Assembly (NCBI GenBank): GCA_029204225.1
Contig: CM055107.1
Location: 8,281,730-8,345,729 of the forward strand
Direction of reading: 5' to 3'
Origin: Diphasiastrum complanatum
Taxonomy: Eukaryota > Streptophyta > Lycopodiopsida > Lycopodiales > Lycopodiaceae
Length of the DNA: 64,000 nucleotides
In this document: piece after piece, positions 23,395 through 35,847 of the stretch
How the letters are laid out: every line of letters starts with the position of its first letter
How positions within the stretch are numbered: position 1 is the first letter of the stretch
Program-made: the position numbers and the translations under genes
The notes under the pieces: model-generated
Told to the model about the DNA's origin: nothing
Database searches by the model: none
Seen by the model: the letters and a program-made list of their open reading frames with translations, nothing else

Positions 23395-24990
23395 AGAATG
23401 ATGACAGTAATATTTCAAGATTTTTTGAGAATTTTTTTTGAAATATTCATTGATGATTTCTGTGTCTTTAGTTTTAGCAATGATTATTTGATAAAGTCAG
23501 GCAAACTTTACAGAGATGTAGAGAAATTTCAATTTTATTACATCATGAGAAATGTTATTTTGAAATGACGGAAGCATATTATTTGGCCACAGAATATCGA
23601 AAAGGGGAATCGAAGTGGACCAAGACAAGATAAAGATTATTAAAGCTTTACAACCACCAACGAAGTTAAGGGAATTAAGAAGTTTCCTTGGCCATTTGGG
23701 ATATTATAGAAGATTTATTAAAGATTATGCTATGATGGCAACACCTTTGACTAAGCTCCTGAAGAAGGATACCAAATACAATTGGGAGGAAGATTGGCAA
23801 AAGACATTCGAGCTTTTAAAAGTTAAATTAAAATCAACTCCAATTTTATGACCCCTTGATTGGGATCGAAAAGTCCATGTATATGTGGACACGTCTTCTT
23901 TTGCTAGCGGAAGTGTGTTAAGTCAGAAAGATGACACAAAAAGAGATCACCCAATTTATAATATGAGTAGATAGTTATCAGCTTCCGAGAAAAAATATTT
24001 AGCAACCGAAAGAGAAACGTTAGGCATGATATATTCGGTTAAAAAGTTTCGAGACTATCTTATTCGTTATGCATTCACATTTTATATTGATCATTATGCT
24101 ATCAAATATTTGGTGAATAAAGCAGATTTATCAAGAAGGATAGCACAATGGATTTTACTTCTATCAGAATTCGATTATACAGTCGAAGTTCGACATGAAA
24201 AACACCATGCGAATGTAGATTATCTATCAAGACTCGAAACTTCAGAACAAAGAGAATTGGTTTTTGATAAACTTTCAGATGAGGAGGTGATGCTATTAAC
24301 AATTGAGAATTCACGATATGCGGATATCGTTGAATACTTATAGACATTACAATATCCAATTGGTCAGTGACAAGAGTATTCATTTTATTAATCAAACTAT
24401 TGTCGAGTTATTAAAGTACTTCATGATCACCCATCAGAGGACAACCCCTTATAATCCTAAAGCTAATGGATTAACAAAAAGAGTCAATGGTATACTATGT
24501 AAGATTCGAAATAAGATAACCGATTAGCATTCTACTAATTGAAACACTAAAATACCATATGTTCTTTGGGCATATCATAATACTGAAAAGATAACTACAA
24601 AGAAACCTCCATTTTATTTGGTATATGGGATGTATCCAATATGATATACCTACAAATCGAATTCTGGAGTCCGAGAGAGATGAATCCAATCAAATGATAA
24701 ATGAAAGGTTGTATACTAGATCTCGATTAGAGGAAGATCGATATTGTGCTCTATAGGAAACATCTCAAGTATAATTTAAAAAAAAAAACAATATATGATG
24801 ATAATCTAAAGAAAACCTTTTTAAACGAAGGAGATCTTGCTTTATTATATGGTAGTCATTAAATGAAATTTCCAGAAAAATTATATACAAGGTCAATGAG
24901 ACCATACAAAGTAATAATAGAAGCATTCAGCAATGGTTTCAATTGGCAGACCTTCAAGATCAAGTACTAGACACAAGGGTGATGGAGCTC
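23395..24990 (+). pseudogene. Ty3-gypsy RT, RNase H and integrase remnant
   Basis: Plus strand. The RT catalytic region reads FEIFIDDFCVFS near 23440, with a stop shortly after. Then come HRISKRGIEVDQDKIK and LRSFLGHLGYYRRFIKDYA (23615-23851), the RT connection. RNase H follows (VYVDTSSFASGSVLSQ, then ATERETLGMIYSVKKFRDYL, 24026-24343). A deletion removes most of integrase, and only its end remains (24303-24527, YNPKANGLTKRVNGIL, normally G-Q-x-E). The order RT-RNase H-integrase identifies gypsy. It resembles the element at 61.6-63.9 kb (shared ADIVEYL). Many stops mean it is inactive. Confidence 0.88.
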
Positions 24991-24999
24991 GAGTGAAGA

Positions 25000-25720
25000 A
25001 GTACAATGAGTCTCTAGAAATGTAAAATTAATTGATTTATTTTTATTATTTTGTGTTTTTAAAGTTATTTTAAATGGTGTCATTGTAGTTTTGTAAGTGA
25101 AAAAAGTCTTGATTTTATGTAAGCAATCTCGATCGATGCTTTTCCAAGAGAATTTTTTAAGATAAATTTTATTTCTCTTACTCATCCTCTTTATTAGATG
25201 AATGAGGACGTTTCCTAATTTGAGGGCGAGGAGAGGGATATAATTTTTTTTTGATAGGTTTAATATAGTTTTTATAGAATTTTTTTTGGAGCATTTAGAT
25301 CTTGTAAAAAGCCCAAAAATGTTATAAGTCTATTTGATTCTGAGTCTTGGTGGTGATTTTGATATTTGAATGGAATGAGTCTAAACGAAATTCGATGCTC
25401 ATATTCGTGGTATCAGAAAATCACTCAAATTGATTCTAACTTGTCGACCCCATTCAAGGTCGATGAATGATTTTAGACCAACCTCATTCTGAAATTGGGT
25501 CGAACGCTTTTTAGATACCATTGAACAATTATTGTACGAGAGTCATTAATGTCATTTATTTACCATTAGTAATGTGGAAAAGTGTATCAAATGATGGACG
25601 ATTGGTGGGTGACATGTGTCCATTATTTGCCCGATCCAACCTTAATACAAGGTGATCAGATGCGATTACGAAAGGCCCTGCATGTTGTTATGATTTTCTA
25701 GTACAGTGCATCCTGGATAA
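25000..25720. other. Gypsy 3' end and unresolved flank
   Basis: A purine tract (gagggcgaggagaggga, 25222-25238) after the pol remnant looks like its polypurine tract. If so, the following AT-rich sequence would start a 3' LTR. I could not find a matching LTR to prove it, nor a clear boundary to the rolling-circle element that begins near 25720. Confidence 0.4.
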
Positions 25721-25840
25721 ATGTTAGGCCTGGGGAGTAGGATAAAGAATGCAAATATTAATTATGGAGGGAATCAAAGACAAAACATTTATAGAGGTAA
25801 CATATATAGAGAGAGTTCTGTGTAGCTTGTTTTTTGTTGT

Positions 25841-28060
25841 TCATAGCAAAGGCAAAATTGGTCTATTGAAATTAGCCATAGAACAAGGGTTCTCGAATTT
25901 TGCAAGATTGTTTGGTAATTTGAAAGCAAAATATGAGGGATGATGGTTGGACCAATATGTTTCTGTGGTTTGAGATTCGCAAGGACACAATGAAGTGTTT
26001 GTCCATATTTGGTCTATTTGAGTTCCATAGTTGGTTGTTGGTTCAGTGCATGCAATTCGGAATTTGTAAGATGACAATAATTTGTTGAGTGTTTGGAAAG
26101 AGGTGGTGTTACCTAACGCATTTATATTAAAGTCGCCCAATATTACAGATGGAGTATTGATTGGCAAGTTTTGTAGCAATTGTTGTAACATTTCGAAAAA
26201 AGTTGAAAGGTTTGTGTATGGTGATATGTAGAGAGCTATGATGTGTATTGCATGTCTTGTGTAATTGTTGAAAGTGGCTATTATGAATTCAGAATTGTTT
26301 ACAATGATTTGCTTGTGTGAATTCAATGTCAAGGAGGAATTGTATAACAATGACGAACCGTGTTTGCCAAGGCAAGGTATGGAATGAAAGTTTTGTTCAA
26401 AGTACTTTTCAGGATTTCTTTCATATGTTTCTTGTAAGCATAGTATGTGAGATGCCATAAGATTGTAATCTGCTATGATGTTTTTGTGATGTGCATGTAA
26501 TGATCTAGTGTTGAGTGTTTGTATTATTAGATGTGTTTTTGCTTTGTTTTGTATGTTTGGAATAGTGGTGCACAAATGTGCAGTCGTCAGTAAATGGTGC
26601 ATTTCTGCATGTATGTCACGATGAATGTGAAAATGTCCATTTCTTAGCGGTTGTAACAAAGAAAGGTTCTGTTTTTCTTTGATTCTAGATAGTGCAGTAT
26701 ATGTCAGCCCATGTTGTGTAATTCCAGTGGGATCAAATGCCATCTTGTCAAGAGTGAGTCCTTGTGCTCGGTGTATTGTACGTGCTGTAGTTGCTTGGAT
26801 TGGGAATTGTTTTCGAGTGAATTTATTGTTGATGTTTGGTCCGATTTGAGTTTCTTTCACAATTTGATATATTGGTGTCCATGTATGCTCAATATTTTCT
26901 GTGTACAAATGTCCGAGCCTGTGTCTTGTGCATTTTTCGATTTTCATGTTTGTAAATTGTACCCATATGACAGGTTCGTTACATTGTAGCATTGCATTTT
27001 CGAATATGCCTTCTGCACCGTTCACAAGACCGTCTTCAATGTCATAATTTCCAGCACATAATTCAACTACGATTCCTTTTTTTATTTTAATTTGCTCATG
27101 CAAACCACTCATGAAAGCAAGATCATTTTGCAATGAGTGTCTTGATCGTAATGCAGTAGTTGTGAAGTCTTTTGCAAGAAGGATGTATTCCATTCCTTTG
27201 GTTTGTTCAAAAACATGATTGTTATGTCTATTTGTGAATTCATTCTTGAAAAATAGATGGGGTATATTTAGTGGAATTGGATTATGATAAAAACATTGAT
27301 AATTAATTTGTTCTATGTCATTGCTTGTGTGTGTTCCATTCCTGTTAAGGATCGCGACAAACAGGTGGTCCTTTTGTTGCATTACTTGTTTTAGTTCATA
27401 GCATTGGATTTTATCTTGCCAAAAGTTGGGTGCAAGTGATTCGATACTATGGTTTTCATGTTGGAAGACCCACAAGTCACACACTGGACCTACTTGGTAA
27501 AGGTCACCAGTAATGATAACGTCTAGGTTTCCAAAAAACGAATCATGTCTATGTTTTATTTGTCGTAAGCGTTGATCAGTTTGGCAAAACAATCGGTTTC
27601 CAACCAAGGATATCTCATCAATGACAAGCAGTTGTAGATGTTCATATGCTTTTGTCAATGTGTCTAATCTATCACAAGGCAATGGTGCCATATGTTTTGT
27701 GTTTATTGGTATATTCAATGCAGAATGCAAAGTAGTCCCATCTATGTTAAATGCAGCTTTTCCTGTGAAGGCAGTTAGAAGGACTTTTGGTTTCCCCAGG
27801 ATGATACCTATAAGACGATTGTAATGTCGTATTAGTCCTTGGACAATTATTTGTGTTGTGAAGGTCTTGCCAGTTCCGGCCCCTCCTGTTAGGAAAAGAT
27901 GCAAAGGTTTTGTTGGATTCAGTCTTTTTCTATGCATGCATTCATAGAAGATGTGCATTTGTTCTTGGTTCATTTTTTGGAGTTGTGCATAATAGGTTTC
28001 ATTTGGAAGTATTTCAAGGTTTGGTTGTATTGTAAGGATTAATTTTGCATGTGAAGGCAT
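25841..28060 (-). CDS. PIF1-family helicase fused to EEP/AP-endonuclease-like domain
   Basis: An uninterrupted 739-residue frame. Helicase part, residues 50-470: Walker A GGAGTGKT (59-66), Walker B with D148-E149 (VIDEISLVG), GDLYQVGP (185-192), TIHRAQGLT (428-436) and YTALSR (454-459). This is a 5'-3' PIF1 helicase of the Helitron kind, which unwinds the displaced strand during rolling-circle transposition. C-terminal part, about 508-715: LNTRSL (516-521), LQET (542-545), GDFNIN (642-647), IDQIWT (682-687) and SNHHP (704-708), matching EEP nucleases. In the last motif the usual S-D-H is S-N-H, so a catalytic Asp (position 705) is Asn and nicking activity is doubtful. The start at 28060 is only the first Met after a frameshift from the Rep: the true product would be a Rep-helicase-EN polyprotein. 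Long open frame amid broken neighbours suggests recent decay. Confidence 0.9.
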   Translation of the reverse strand: MPSHAKLILTIQPNLEILPNETYYAQLQKMNQEQMHIFYECMHRKRLNPTKPLHLFLTGGAGTGKTFTTQIIVQGLIRHYNRLIGIILGKPKVLLTAFTGKAAFNIDGTTLHSALNIPINTKHMAPLPCDRLDTLTKAYEHLQLLVIDEISLVGNRLFCQTDQRLRQIKHRHDSFFGNLDVIITGDLYQVGPVCDLWVFQHENHSIESLAPNFWQDKIQCYELKQVMQQKDHLFVAILNRNGTHTSNDIEQINYQCFYHNPIPLNIPHLFFKNEFTNRHNNHVFEQTKGMEYILLAKDFTTTALRSRHSLQNDLAFMSGLHEQIKIKKGIVVELCAGNYDIEDGLVNGAEGIFENAMLQCNEPVIWVQFTNMKIEKCTRHRLGHLYTENIEHTWTPIYQIVKETQIGPNINNKFTRKQFPIQATTARTIHRAQGLTLDKMAFDPTGITQHGLTYTALSRIKEKQNLSLLQPLRNGHFHIHRDIHAEMHHLLTTAHLCTTIPNIQNKAKTHLIIQTLNTRSLHAHHKNIIADYNLMASHILCLQETYERNPEKYFEQNFHSIPCLGKHGSSLLYNSSLTLNSHKQIIVNNSEFIIATFNNYTRHAIHIIALYISPYTNLSTFFEMLQQLLQNLPINTPSVILGDFNINALGNTTSFQTLNKLLSSYKFRIACTEPTTNYGTQIDQIWTNTSLCPCESQTTETYWSNHHPSYFAFKLPNNLAKFENPCSMANFNRPILPLL

Positions 28061-28074
28061 TTTTTGTGTGGTAG

Positions 28075-29370
28075 CTACATATCTTTTTGCAGATCATATT
28101 GTTCAATTGATATCTCAGTTCTTTCTATAGTGTTGAAGTTGTATTGGGTTGTATCTTTATTGGGTATAGTATTTAGTTCTATTTGATCCCAAACATCTTC
28201 ATTTGTAGTTGGGTTTTCAAATAGATGCTTATAGTTTCTAGAATTTCTTTGAATTTTCTTTTGAAGTCTGACGTAAGTTTGTTGCCAAGTTTCTTTTTCA
28301 AGTTGGATGGTTGTTTTCGATGTTCGGAATGGCACATATAACATTATTTGTTCTCTGTAGTAGTTATCAGAGTCTCTATGTTTGTTGAATTTGACATGGC
28401 GTATGATAGAATCTTTGTTTGTACGGGTGAATTTACTATTCGTTATCTTGTACTTTGATGCGATATCACCTAAACATAAATCTTCTAAATTTGTTGGTCT
28501 GTTATTGTATTTGTCTATGATAGATGCGCTTTGTACCTCTATAGATTCAGGATCCATGTTTTGTAAAACATGTTTTGGTTTCAAAACAAATGTGCGATTA
28601 CCTTTTGTTAATGAATATAACTTTTCTCGAGAGGTGTTGCAATGGAATCGATAGCGTAATGAAAGCTGCCAATTGAGCTGGCATTTGTTGTGCATTCAAA
28701 AATGCGTTTTCTAGTTTCCTTATTCGATCACAGTCATTGGTAGGAATTTGTATATTATTTTTTATAATTTCATGTAGAGCCGCAGTTATTGTATTATCCA
28801 TTTTTGTCAAATATGATGTACAATAACTTGCAGCAGTGTATGGTTTTAAGATATATTGCATATTGGTGTTGGCTTGCCATAGCCATGCAAGTGTTTGATT
28901 AAAATTGTTTGTTCTAATGTCTCGAGGTTCGCATTTTAAAAACATTGTTGGTTGTTGAATTGTTGATGATTGCATGTAAGTAGGTTTGTTCATTCAATTG
29001 AAGTAGTGTTAGAAATTCGTCAAATGACATATCCATTCCTAGTCCCATATGTTGCAAGTGTTTGTTTATCGAATGTGATATGTCTTGTAACGCTTTAAAT
29101 TCTTTTGCAATTTGTTCTTGTAAAGGCATCAATATAATTGTTTTTCTCATGGGAGGTTTTGGAAAGTGGAATCGACAAATAGAATGACCCTTTTTTTTGC
29201 AAGTACTACGATGTTTGTGTGTTTGTATATCTCGCATGTTTTCAGGCAAGCTTGTTTTGTCACATGTAATTTATGTGTCAATGTAAGTTGTAATTTCATT
29301 TACAGAACCTGTGTACAACGAAGGACTATCTTTTATCCACAAAAGTGCATGATCATGCTCACTACCTCTA
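28075..29370 (-). pseudogene. Helitron Rep (HUH) and Rep-helicase linker, frameshifted
   Basis: Read leftward from 29370: HRGSEHDHALLW carries the HUH motif (H-D-H codons at 29349-29357). An in-frame TAA follows near 29278, then HKHRSTCKKKGHSICRFHFP (29249-28914), a zinc-binding-like Rep segment. Next, PRDIRTNNFNQTLAWLWQAN with YTAASYCTSYLTK (28993-28598) holds the Y-x-x-x-Y-x-x-K catalytic tyrosine block. LKPKHVL and HVKFNKHRDSDNYYREQIML (28695-28075) are diagnostic of the Helentron-type linker. The pieces lie in three different frames, so at least three frameshifts plus one stop inactivate it. The region N-terminal to HUH (normally about 200 residues) is missing and RPA-like sequence abuts instead. 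The Rep normally nicks and rejoins DNA ends. Confidence 0.88.
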
Positions 29371-29379
29371 TGCTAGAAT

Positions 29380-30117
29380 TCAGTTACAAGCGACATGGAA
29401 TTCTTGGACATCCAACAAAAGCTTTTGAAATGCCAAATCATGGATTGCTGCAAAATTTGTATAAGGTTGCACATTAAGTCGAATCAACCCATTCCTGAGT
29501 GTGCCTTGAACATATTTTAGCATTGTGATAACTGGACGACCTTGTCGGAAAACTTTTTCTAGCTCAAAATATTGAGCACGAGTTGCTTCCCAAAATGAAA
29601 CCTACCAAAGCCATGTGCATGTTTTAAAAACAGCAAATCCGAACAACAAAATTTGTGGGAAATACAAAAACTTAGCATAGGAACTTTCATGAGATTAACA
29701 ACTAACCGTTTGAATGTCATTTGTCGTTTTGCCATCTGCAACTTGTATATCATATCTTTCCATTTGGAAGCCTTCCGCCTGGCCAAGTATGCCTATAACA
29801 GCAACCGCTATTGTAAACGTGCAATAATTTGCCTTTTATCGTTTGTCGATACCTTTTTTCCGCATTCGGAGGCTTCGGATCTTGTCAGTAGGCATGAAAT
29901 TCACAATGACATCAAACGGTTGGATTTGTGTCACAACAGAGCTGTGTTCTATACGCAGTACGTATTTGGCATCGCCATAATTGTAATCAGTTTTCAGGAC
30001 AATGGCAGAGTTCTCAAAGTGTAAATACGATCCAATTTGAACTTTTGCTGCATGTTTATTTGCAACAGAACCGGACATCATAACTGTCACGGTCAACATG
30101 CCAACGTGATCGGTCAT
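29380..30117 (-). pseudogene. RPA-like ssDNA-binding (OB-fold) frame with intron
   Basis: Exon from 30117 to 29707: VQIGSYLHFENSAIVLKTDY, YVLRIEHSSVVTQIQPFDVI, then after an in-frame TAA (29836-29838) AVAVIGILGQAEGFQMERYD and IQVADGKTTNDIQT. A GT-AG intron of 105 bp (29602-29706) follows. The second exon (29601-29380) reads VSFWEATRAQYFELEKVFRQ, GRPVITMLKYVQG and ends at TGA. The series V-I-G-I-L, D-I-Q-V-A-D and x-x-W-E-x-x-A matches RPA70 DNA-binding domains B/C (VDVIG, REIxLxDxS, LWG). Plant Helitrons often carry such RPA genes, thought to coat single strands. The N-terminal OB fold upstream of 30117 is only partly readable and contains another stop. Not functional as it stands. Confidence 0.7.
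29602..29706 (-). other. Predicted 105-bp intron in the RPA-like frame
   Basis: Begins GTTAGTTG and ends TTTGGTAG on the minus strand. Removing it keeps the frame and joins the two halves of the RPA DNA-binding signature (DIQT to VSFWEA). The length is typical of small plant introns. Confidence 0.65.
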
Positions 30118-30404
30118 GTCACACCTGAGATATTGTCATGTTTGTCCTGGTTTTTTGTTCCCACGATCGTAGTTGCCATACCTGGACAGAATAATCCCTT
30201 CAAAGGCACAGTTCGTCCAAATTGGGCAAACATCATTTACAGCTAAAATGTCGGTTTGAGGCCTTTTTGACATGTGTAATTATGTTACATGAAAGGAAAC
30301 ATTATTATCTAAGCAATAAATAGTAGAAGCAATAAAACAGTATTAGAAAATACATTATGCAACTAACTTTAAGGAAGTCAAAATCAGGACTTGATTTTAT
30401 TAGT

Positions 30405-30690
30405 CATAACAGAAAGTGATCCCTATAGGTTATTGCAAATTAAAATACCGAAATAACAGAAAGTGATCCCAATACGTAATTGCAAATTGGAATTGTCAAG
30501 TACGAATTGGCAAATGACGAATCCCTCAAGGAAAGTATTGAATAGATGCGCCATTGCGCGTGTTTGTGTAATTGTATATTGTTCGCAATGAATAATTGCA
30601 AGATGGAATACTGAAATTGTCAAATATCGATCAATAGATCATGAATCCCTCAAGGACATTATTGAATAGATGCGCGATTGCGCATATAAA
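30405..30690. repeat. Direct repeats with short hairpins upstream of the Rep/RPA frames
   Basis: Two repeat families. Aacagaaagtgatccc with ttgcaaatt occurs at about 30409 and 30456. Gaatccctcaagga with attgaatagatgcgc occurs at about 30520 and 30644. The second copy of the latter contains ATGCGC-GATT-GCGCAT, a perfect 6-bp stem with a 4-nt loop (about 30670-30685). The first copy is an imperfect version (tgcgc-catt-gcgcg). Position and structure suit a Helentron subterminal or promoter region. Confidence 0.6.
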
Positions 30691-30699
30691 ATACCTGCA

Positions 30700-32386
<1,687 letters not shown>

Positions 32387-33540
32387 ATATATTGATCGTC
32401 ATGAATGAAAGCAGTAGCTCTTACATGTAGAGTAATGTGCAAGAGAGAAAGAGAGGTGTCTCTCTGTGTATGTCGCAGAGGTGCGACGGTTGGGGATTCC
32501 AAGTGGTCCACATGGCATATAACAGGCCTTTACACATTTAGACTATACATTATATTTAACATACACTTCATGGAGGGACCAAGCATAGGCCAACAGGGAG
32601 AGGATTTGTTGTCTGGCATGAAAAGTTTGCTGAGAATTACGGTTTGTACTCTAGGAGTCACTTTACTAAAGGATTTGAAATTCCAAGCCTATTCATTATG
32701 TATAATACTTACTTTTTATGTCTTCCTGAGTCTGTAGCAGACAGGGAACAATGCTTAGGTGTTGTTGGTATTGTCACCTTTGTTTGTTTTTTCTCGATCA
32801 GGCATCATAGGTGACTTGTATTTTGTGCTGGATCAAAGTGCCTAAGCGCCCTCGTCCCTAGAGCCAGGTAGCTTCAAACAAAGTCATCCCATGTGAAAGC
32901 CTGAATCAGTTTTGAGTTTGTGCAGCTGCCATGCAATATTCTTAACAAACACCTGATTCCTTTCAATTTTCCACACTCTGGTTCCATTTACATTGGCTGG
33001 TCAATCGTTATAGAACAAGCATTTGGATTGATTCAATCCGTTTTTTTTTTTTCGTTTCTTTGCTTGGCTGCTGAGAGGAGTAAGGAAGATGGCACGAATG
33101 GCGACATCAAGCACCATACAAACACCCATCCTGCACAGAGGCTCGTTGCAAAAGCCTTTCTCTAAAAGACTTCCTTCACCAAATAGACATGCCATAACTT
33201 ATCGTCGGAAACAGTGAACAACAATTTCCAATTTGGACTTGGTTCCATCAAAATATAAGACATTTTAAGACTTTTCACGAATGAGCCAGGAAGGAAGGAA
33301 GGAAGGATGGATGGATAGCTCTAGGCATCACTTGATTCTTACGCTTTTTCACCACTCACTCACACTACCTTTGATACTGCCACAAGCTCTTCATATATTT
33401 CATCTGCCCATGTCTTTTCCACAAACACATGAGCTCATTTAGTACAAGGCAGCTGCCGATGATCATCAATTACTTTCTTGTGATATTGTCATATGTTTCT
33501 GAAGAAAATGGTGTCTCAGAAGCATCGCCTGACCCAATGG
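32387..33540. other. Non-coding stretch before the GT92 relic
   Basis: No supported gene. Includes a small (aagg)n/(atgg)n run near 33290-33318. It could hold the decayed 5' portion of the GT92 gene, whose N-terminal membrane anchor I could not find. Confidence 0.4.
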
Positions 33541-33559
33541 TTCATCAGTTCAAAAAAGA

Positions 33560-34440
33560 ATCGTCAAATTATGGTACGTGAATGAAACTCTTGGAACTGA
33601 CTATGATATAGCTATGTGTAAATGCACTTTCGAGGATCTGGTAGGAGCTAATGCCGGAGGCGGGTTCGTCTATCTCAATATGACATCCGCATCTGCCAAG
33701 GAAGGCTTCGAGCCAGTTGAAGTTCTGCATGAGCTTCATGATGAGCTTCTATCCATTCAGTTCGAGGGACCATTTCGTTATGAATATGCCTTCTGCTCCC
33801 CTTCTATTTGGGGGAGGCTGCATCCAAAACATGTCAAGGCATGGCTGATGTATCATCATTCTCTGTGGCAAGGAAAGGTGCATTACTTCATGTATGATGT
33901 AGGAGGGATCGATTCAGAGATTGAAAGCATTTTTTAGCCTCTGATAACACAGGGCTTGATAACTGTTATAAATACAGTAGACACACAAAAGTTTCGGACG
34001 TTTTATAATAGCCAACGGCTAGCCAGAAATGATTGTCTTCAACGTGCTAGATTTGTTGCAAAGTGGGCATTCTTTTGGGATTTGAATGAGTATCTTCAGA
34101 TTCAACCACCAATGAACATTTGTAGTATACTTGCAGAAAACGAGGACGTTGTTTGGATTTCCTTCGGCTAGTTAGTGTGGAGCAAGATCTATTGTACGCA
34201 AGAAGAGAGGCCTGACAACTAGGCTGTAGAGAGGATGGCGTTTCATCTGGAGTATACCACATGCAGTGAAAAGGGGAGATTTTCAACTTGTCATGGATCA
34301 GAGGGCCTGAGGAAGTGGGCAGCGAATCCACGAGCAGTATCTGTGGAACGGTTTATAGAACTTTGCAACCTGAATGGAATGGCGTTGTTTTCAACGCTTC
34401 TATCCCTACAGTGGTCTTGTTGTCTGCAATGACGTTTCAA
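33560..34440 (+). pseudogene. GALS-like GT92 glycosyltransferase pseudogene
   Basis: One reading frame carries EYAFCSPSIWGRLHPKHVKAW, LMYHHSLWQGKVHYFMYDVG, NDCLQRARFVAKWAFFWDLN-E-Y and, further on, GSEGLRKWAANPRAVSVERF. These match the glycosyltransferase 92 family, closest in pattern to GALS beta-1,4-galactan synthases of the Golgi, which extend pectic galactan side chains. The D-x-N/D-E metal-binding motif (here DLNEY) is visible. The same frame is broken by three TAG codons (33935-33937, 34169-34171, 34202-34204), and the C-terminal part shifts frame after about 34430. The N-terminal membrane anchor is missing and there is no clear ATG. Lack of introns in this span may be normal for the family or mean a retrocopy. 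Confidence 0.8.
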
Positions 34441-34599
34441 ACTGTGTGCTTATAAAAAATTTGAATAGAGTTGATGAGTCACTGGCTTTGGACGGATGGT
34501 GGTGGAAGGATATAAGCATGGCCAAAAACAGTAAGAAAGCTCATATTTCTTCCCAATCCTTGAATATCTTCAATTGAAGTTTGTCATCAGAATCTCTCA

Positions 34600-35376
34600 G
34601 TATCTAAAAAATGATGCAAGATCTTAGCAACACCTACTTACTGAGAAGATAAGTCATCAACTGAGTGTTTTGGTTTGTCTAATATCATCTGGATCCGGAT
34701 GATGGTTGTGCTAGCAAGTTCAAGCAAATGAAAACGGCCTAGGAGGTCCGTCGCATCTTATCATCTTCCTCTTTGATAAGATAGCATAGTAGAGAGAAAG
34801 AGCAACACGTTAAGTACATTCCTTATTGATTGATTATAGAAAGAAGGGCGAACTGCCCATTACATAGTGCATGACAGAGTGGATCTATCGCTCAAGGAGA
34901 TCTATCGCCAGCAAACATCCATCCCTGCCCTGGAGCAAGACAAAAATGAGAACTGAGGACTTCAAACTCTGAGCAAAAGACGCGAGCCTCCTCTGTGTTT
35001 GATGATACCTGCAATATCCACGTCTCTTCCTACGGATGAGTACAACACTACCTAACAGAAACACGTCGTTGTAACAGCCATGTTCTTGAACGATCTATTG
35101 TAGCAATGTTCTGTCTCCTGCTACGCTAATCTCTGAAACGTATGAACATGGATGAGTTTAACTATGATTCTAGCTCAATCAACTATGAAGGTCCTATGGG
35201 AAAATTCGTACTATAGGGCAAACATCTTGAAGCTCAGAAAAAGCGGAAGATTGTTACCACAATAGATAATTGTCTGTGACGATAGATGTAGCTGGACCTC
35301 CTCGCAACACAATCTCTCTTCAACTGTTCTCTGTAGTGATACCTACCTCCTCGCAAGATGATCTCTTCAGCTCCTC
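34600..35376. other. Unassigned sequence
   Basis: No recognisable protein or paired repeat. It lies between the GT92 relic and a tandem duplication. Confidence 0.35.
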
Positions 35377-35520
35377 TCTGCTGGGAACATAGTTCATAAT
35401 TCACAATATACTCCGATGCACAAGCGTCCGCAAGCGTCTGTCTCAGCAGCTGGGAACATAGTACATAATTCACAGTACACTCCGATGCAGATGCAAGCGT
35501 TCGCAAGCGTCTGTCTCAGA
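35377..35520. repeat. Tandem duplication of about 70 bp
   Basis: Two units each read gctgggaacatagt, cataattcaca, ctccgatgca, caagcg and gcaagcgtctgtctcag. They differ by a few substitutions and a small insertion. Non-coding. Confidence 0.8.
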
Positions 35521-35847
35521 TTGTGCTCTGATCCCTATCACCTTATAATCTGCATCATGATCACGACATGCATCATGTTCACGACATACTGATTCACGTG
35601 GCCTTCACGTGCACGTTCAATATGATTAATAAAAAATGTTTTGTCAAACTAGGAAATCGCTTTTGTCCTAAGATGAACGTGGTGCGAACACGTCATCAGG
35701 TGGTGAAACTGTCACAGTATCCCTGCCCAACAAGGGCAGGGCCAAAAAGTAAAGCTATGAAGACTGGCGCATTGGCGCGTAGTTATTCAAGTTGGATCAC
35801 TTCGTTATATTGACAATCATGTACTTCTGACGAGCGTCTGTAATGAA

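Noticed and set aside
25841-25943. Plus-strand frame overlapping the end of the helicase-endonuclease
   Set aside because: It is antisense to the EEP domain and has no recognisable content.
33935-34204. Stop-codon recoding of TAG in the GT92 relic
   Set aside because: The other coding genes end or break at all three stops in normal ways, the N-terminus is missing and a later frameshift is present, so a pseudogene is simpler.
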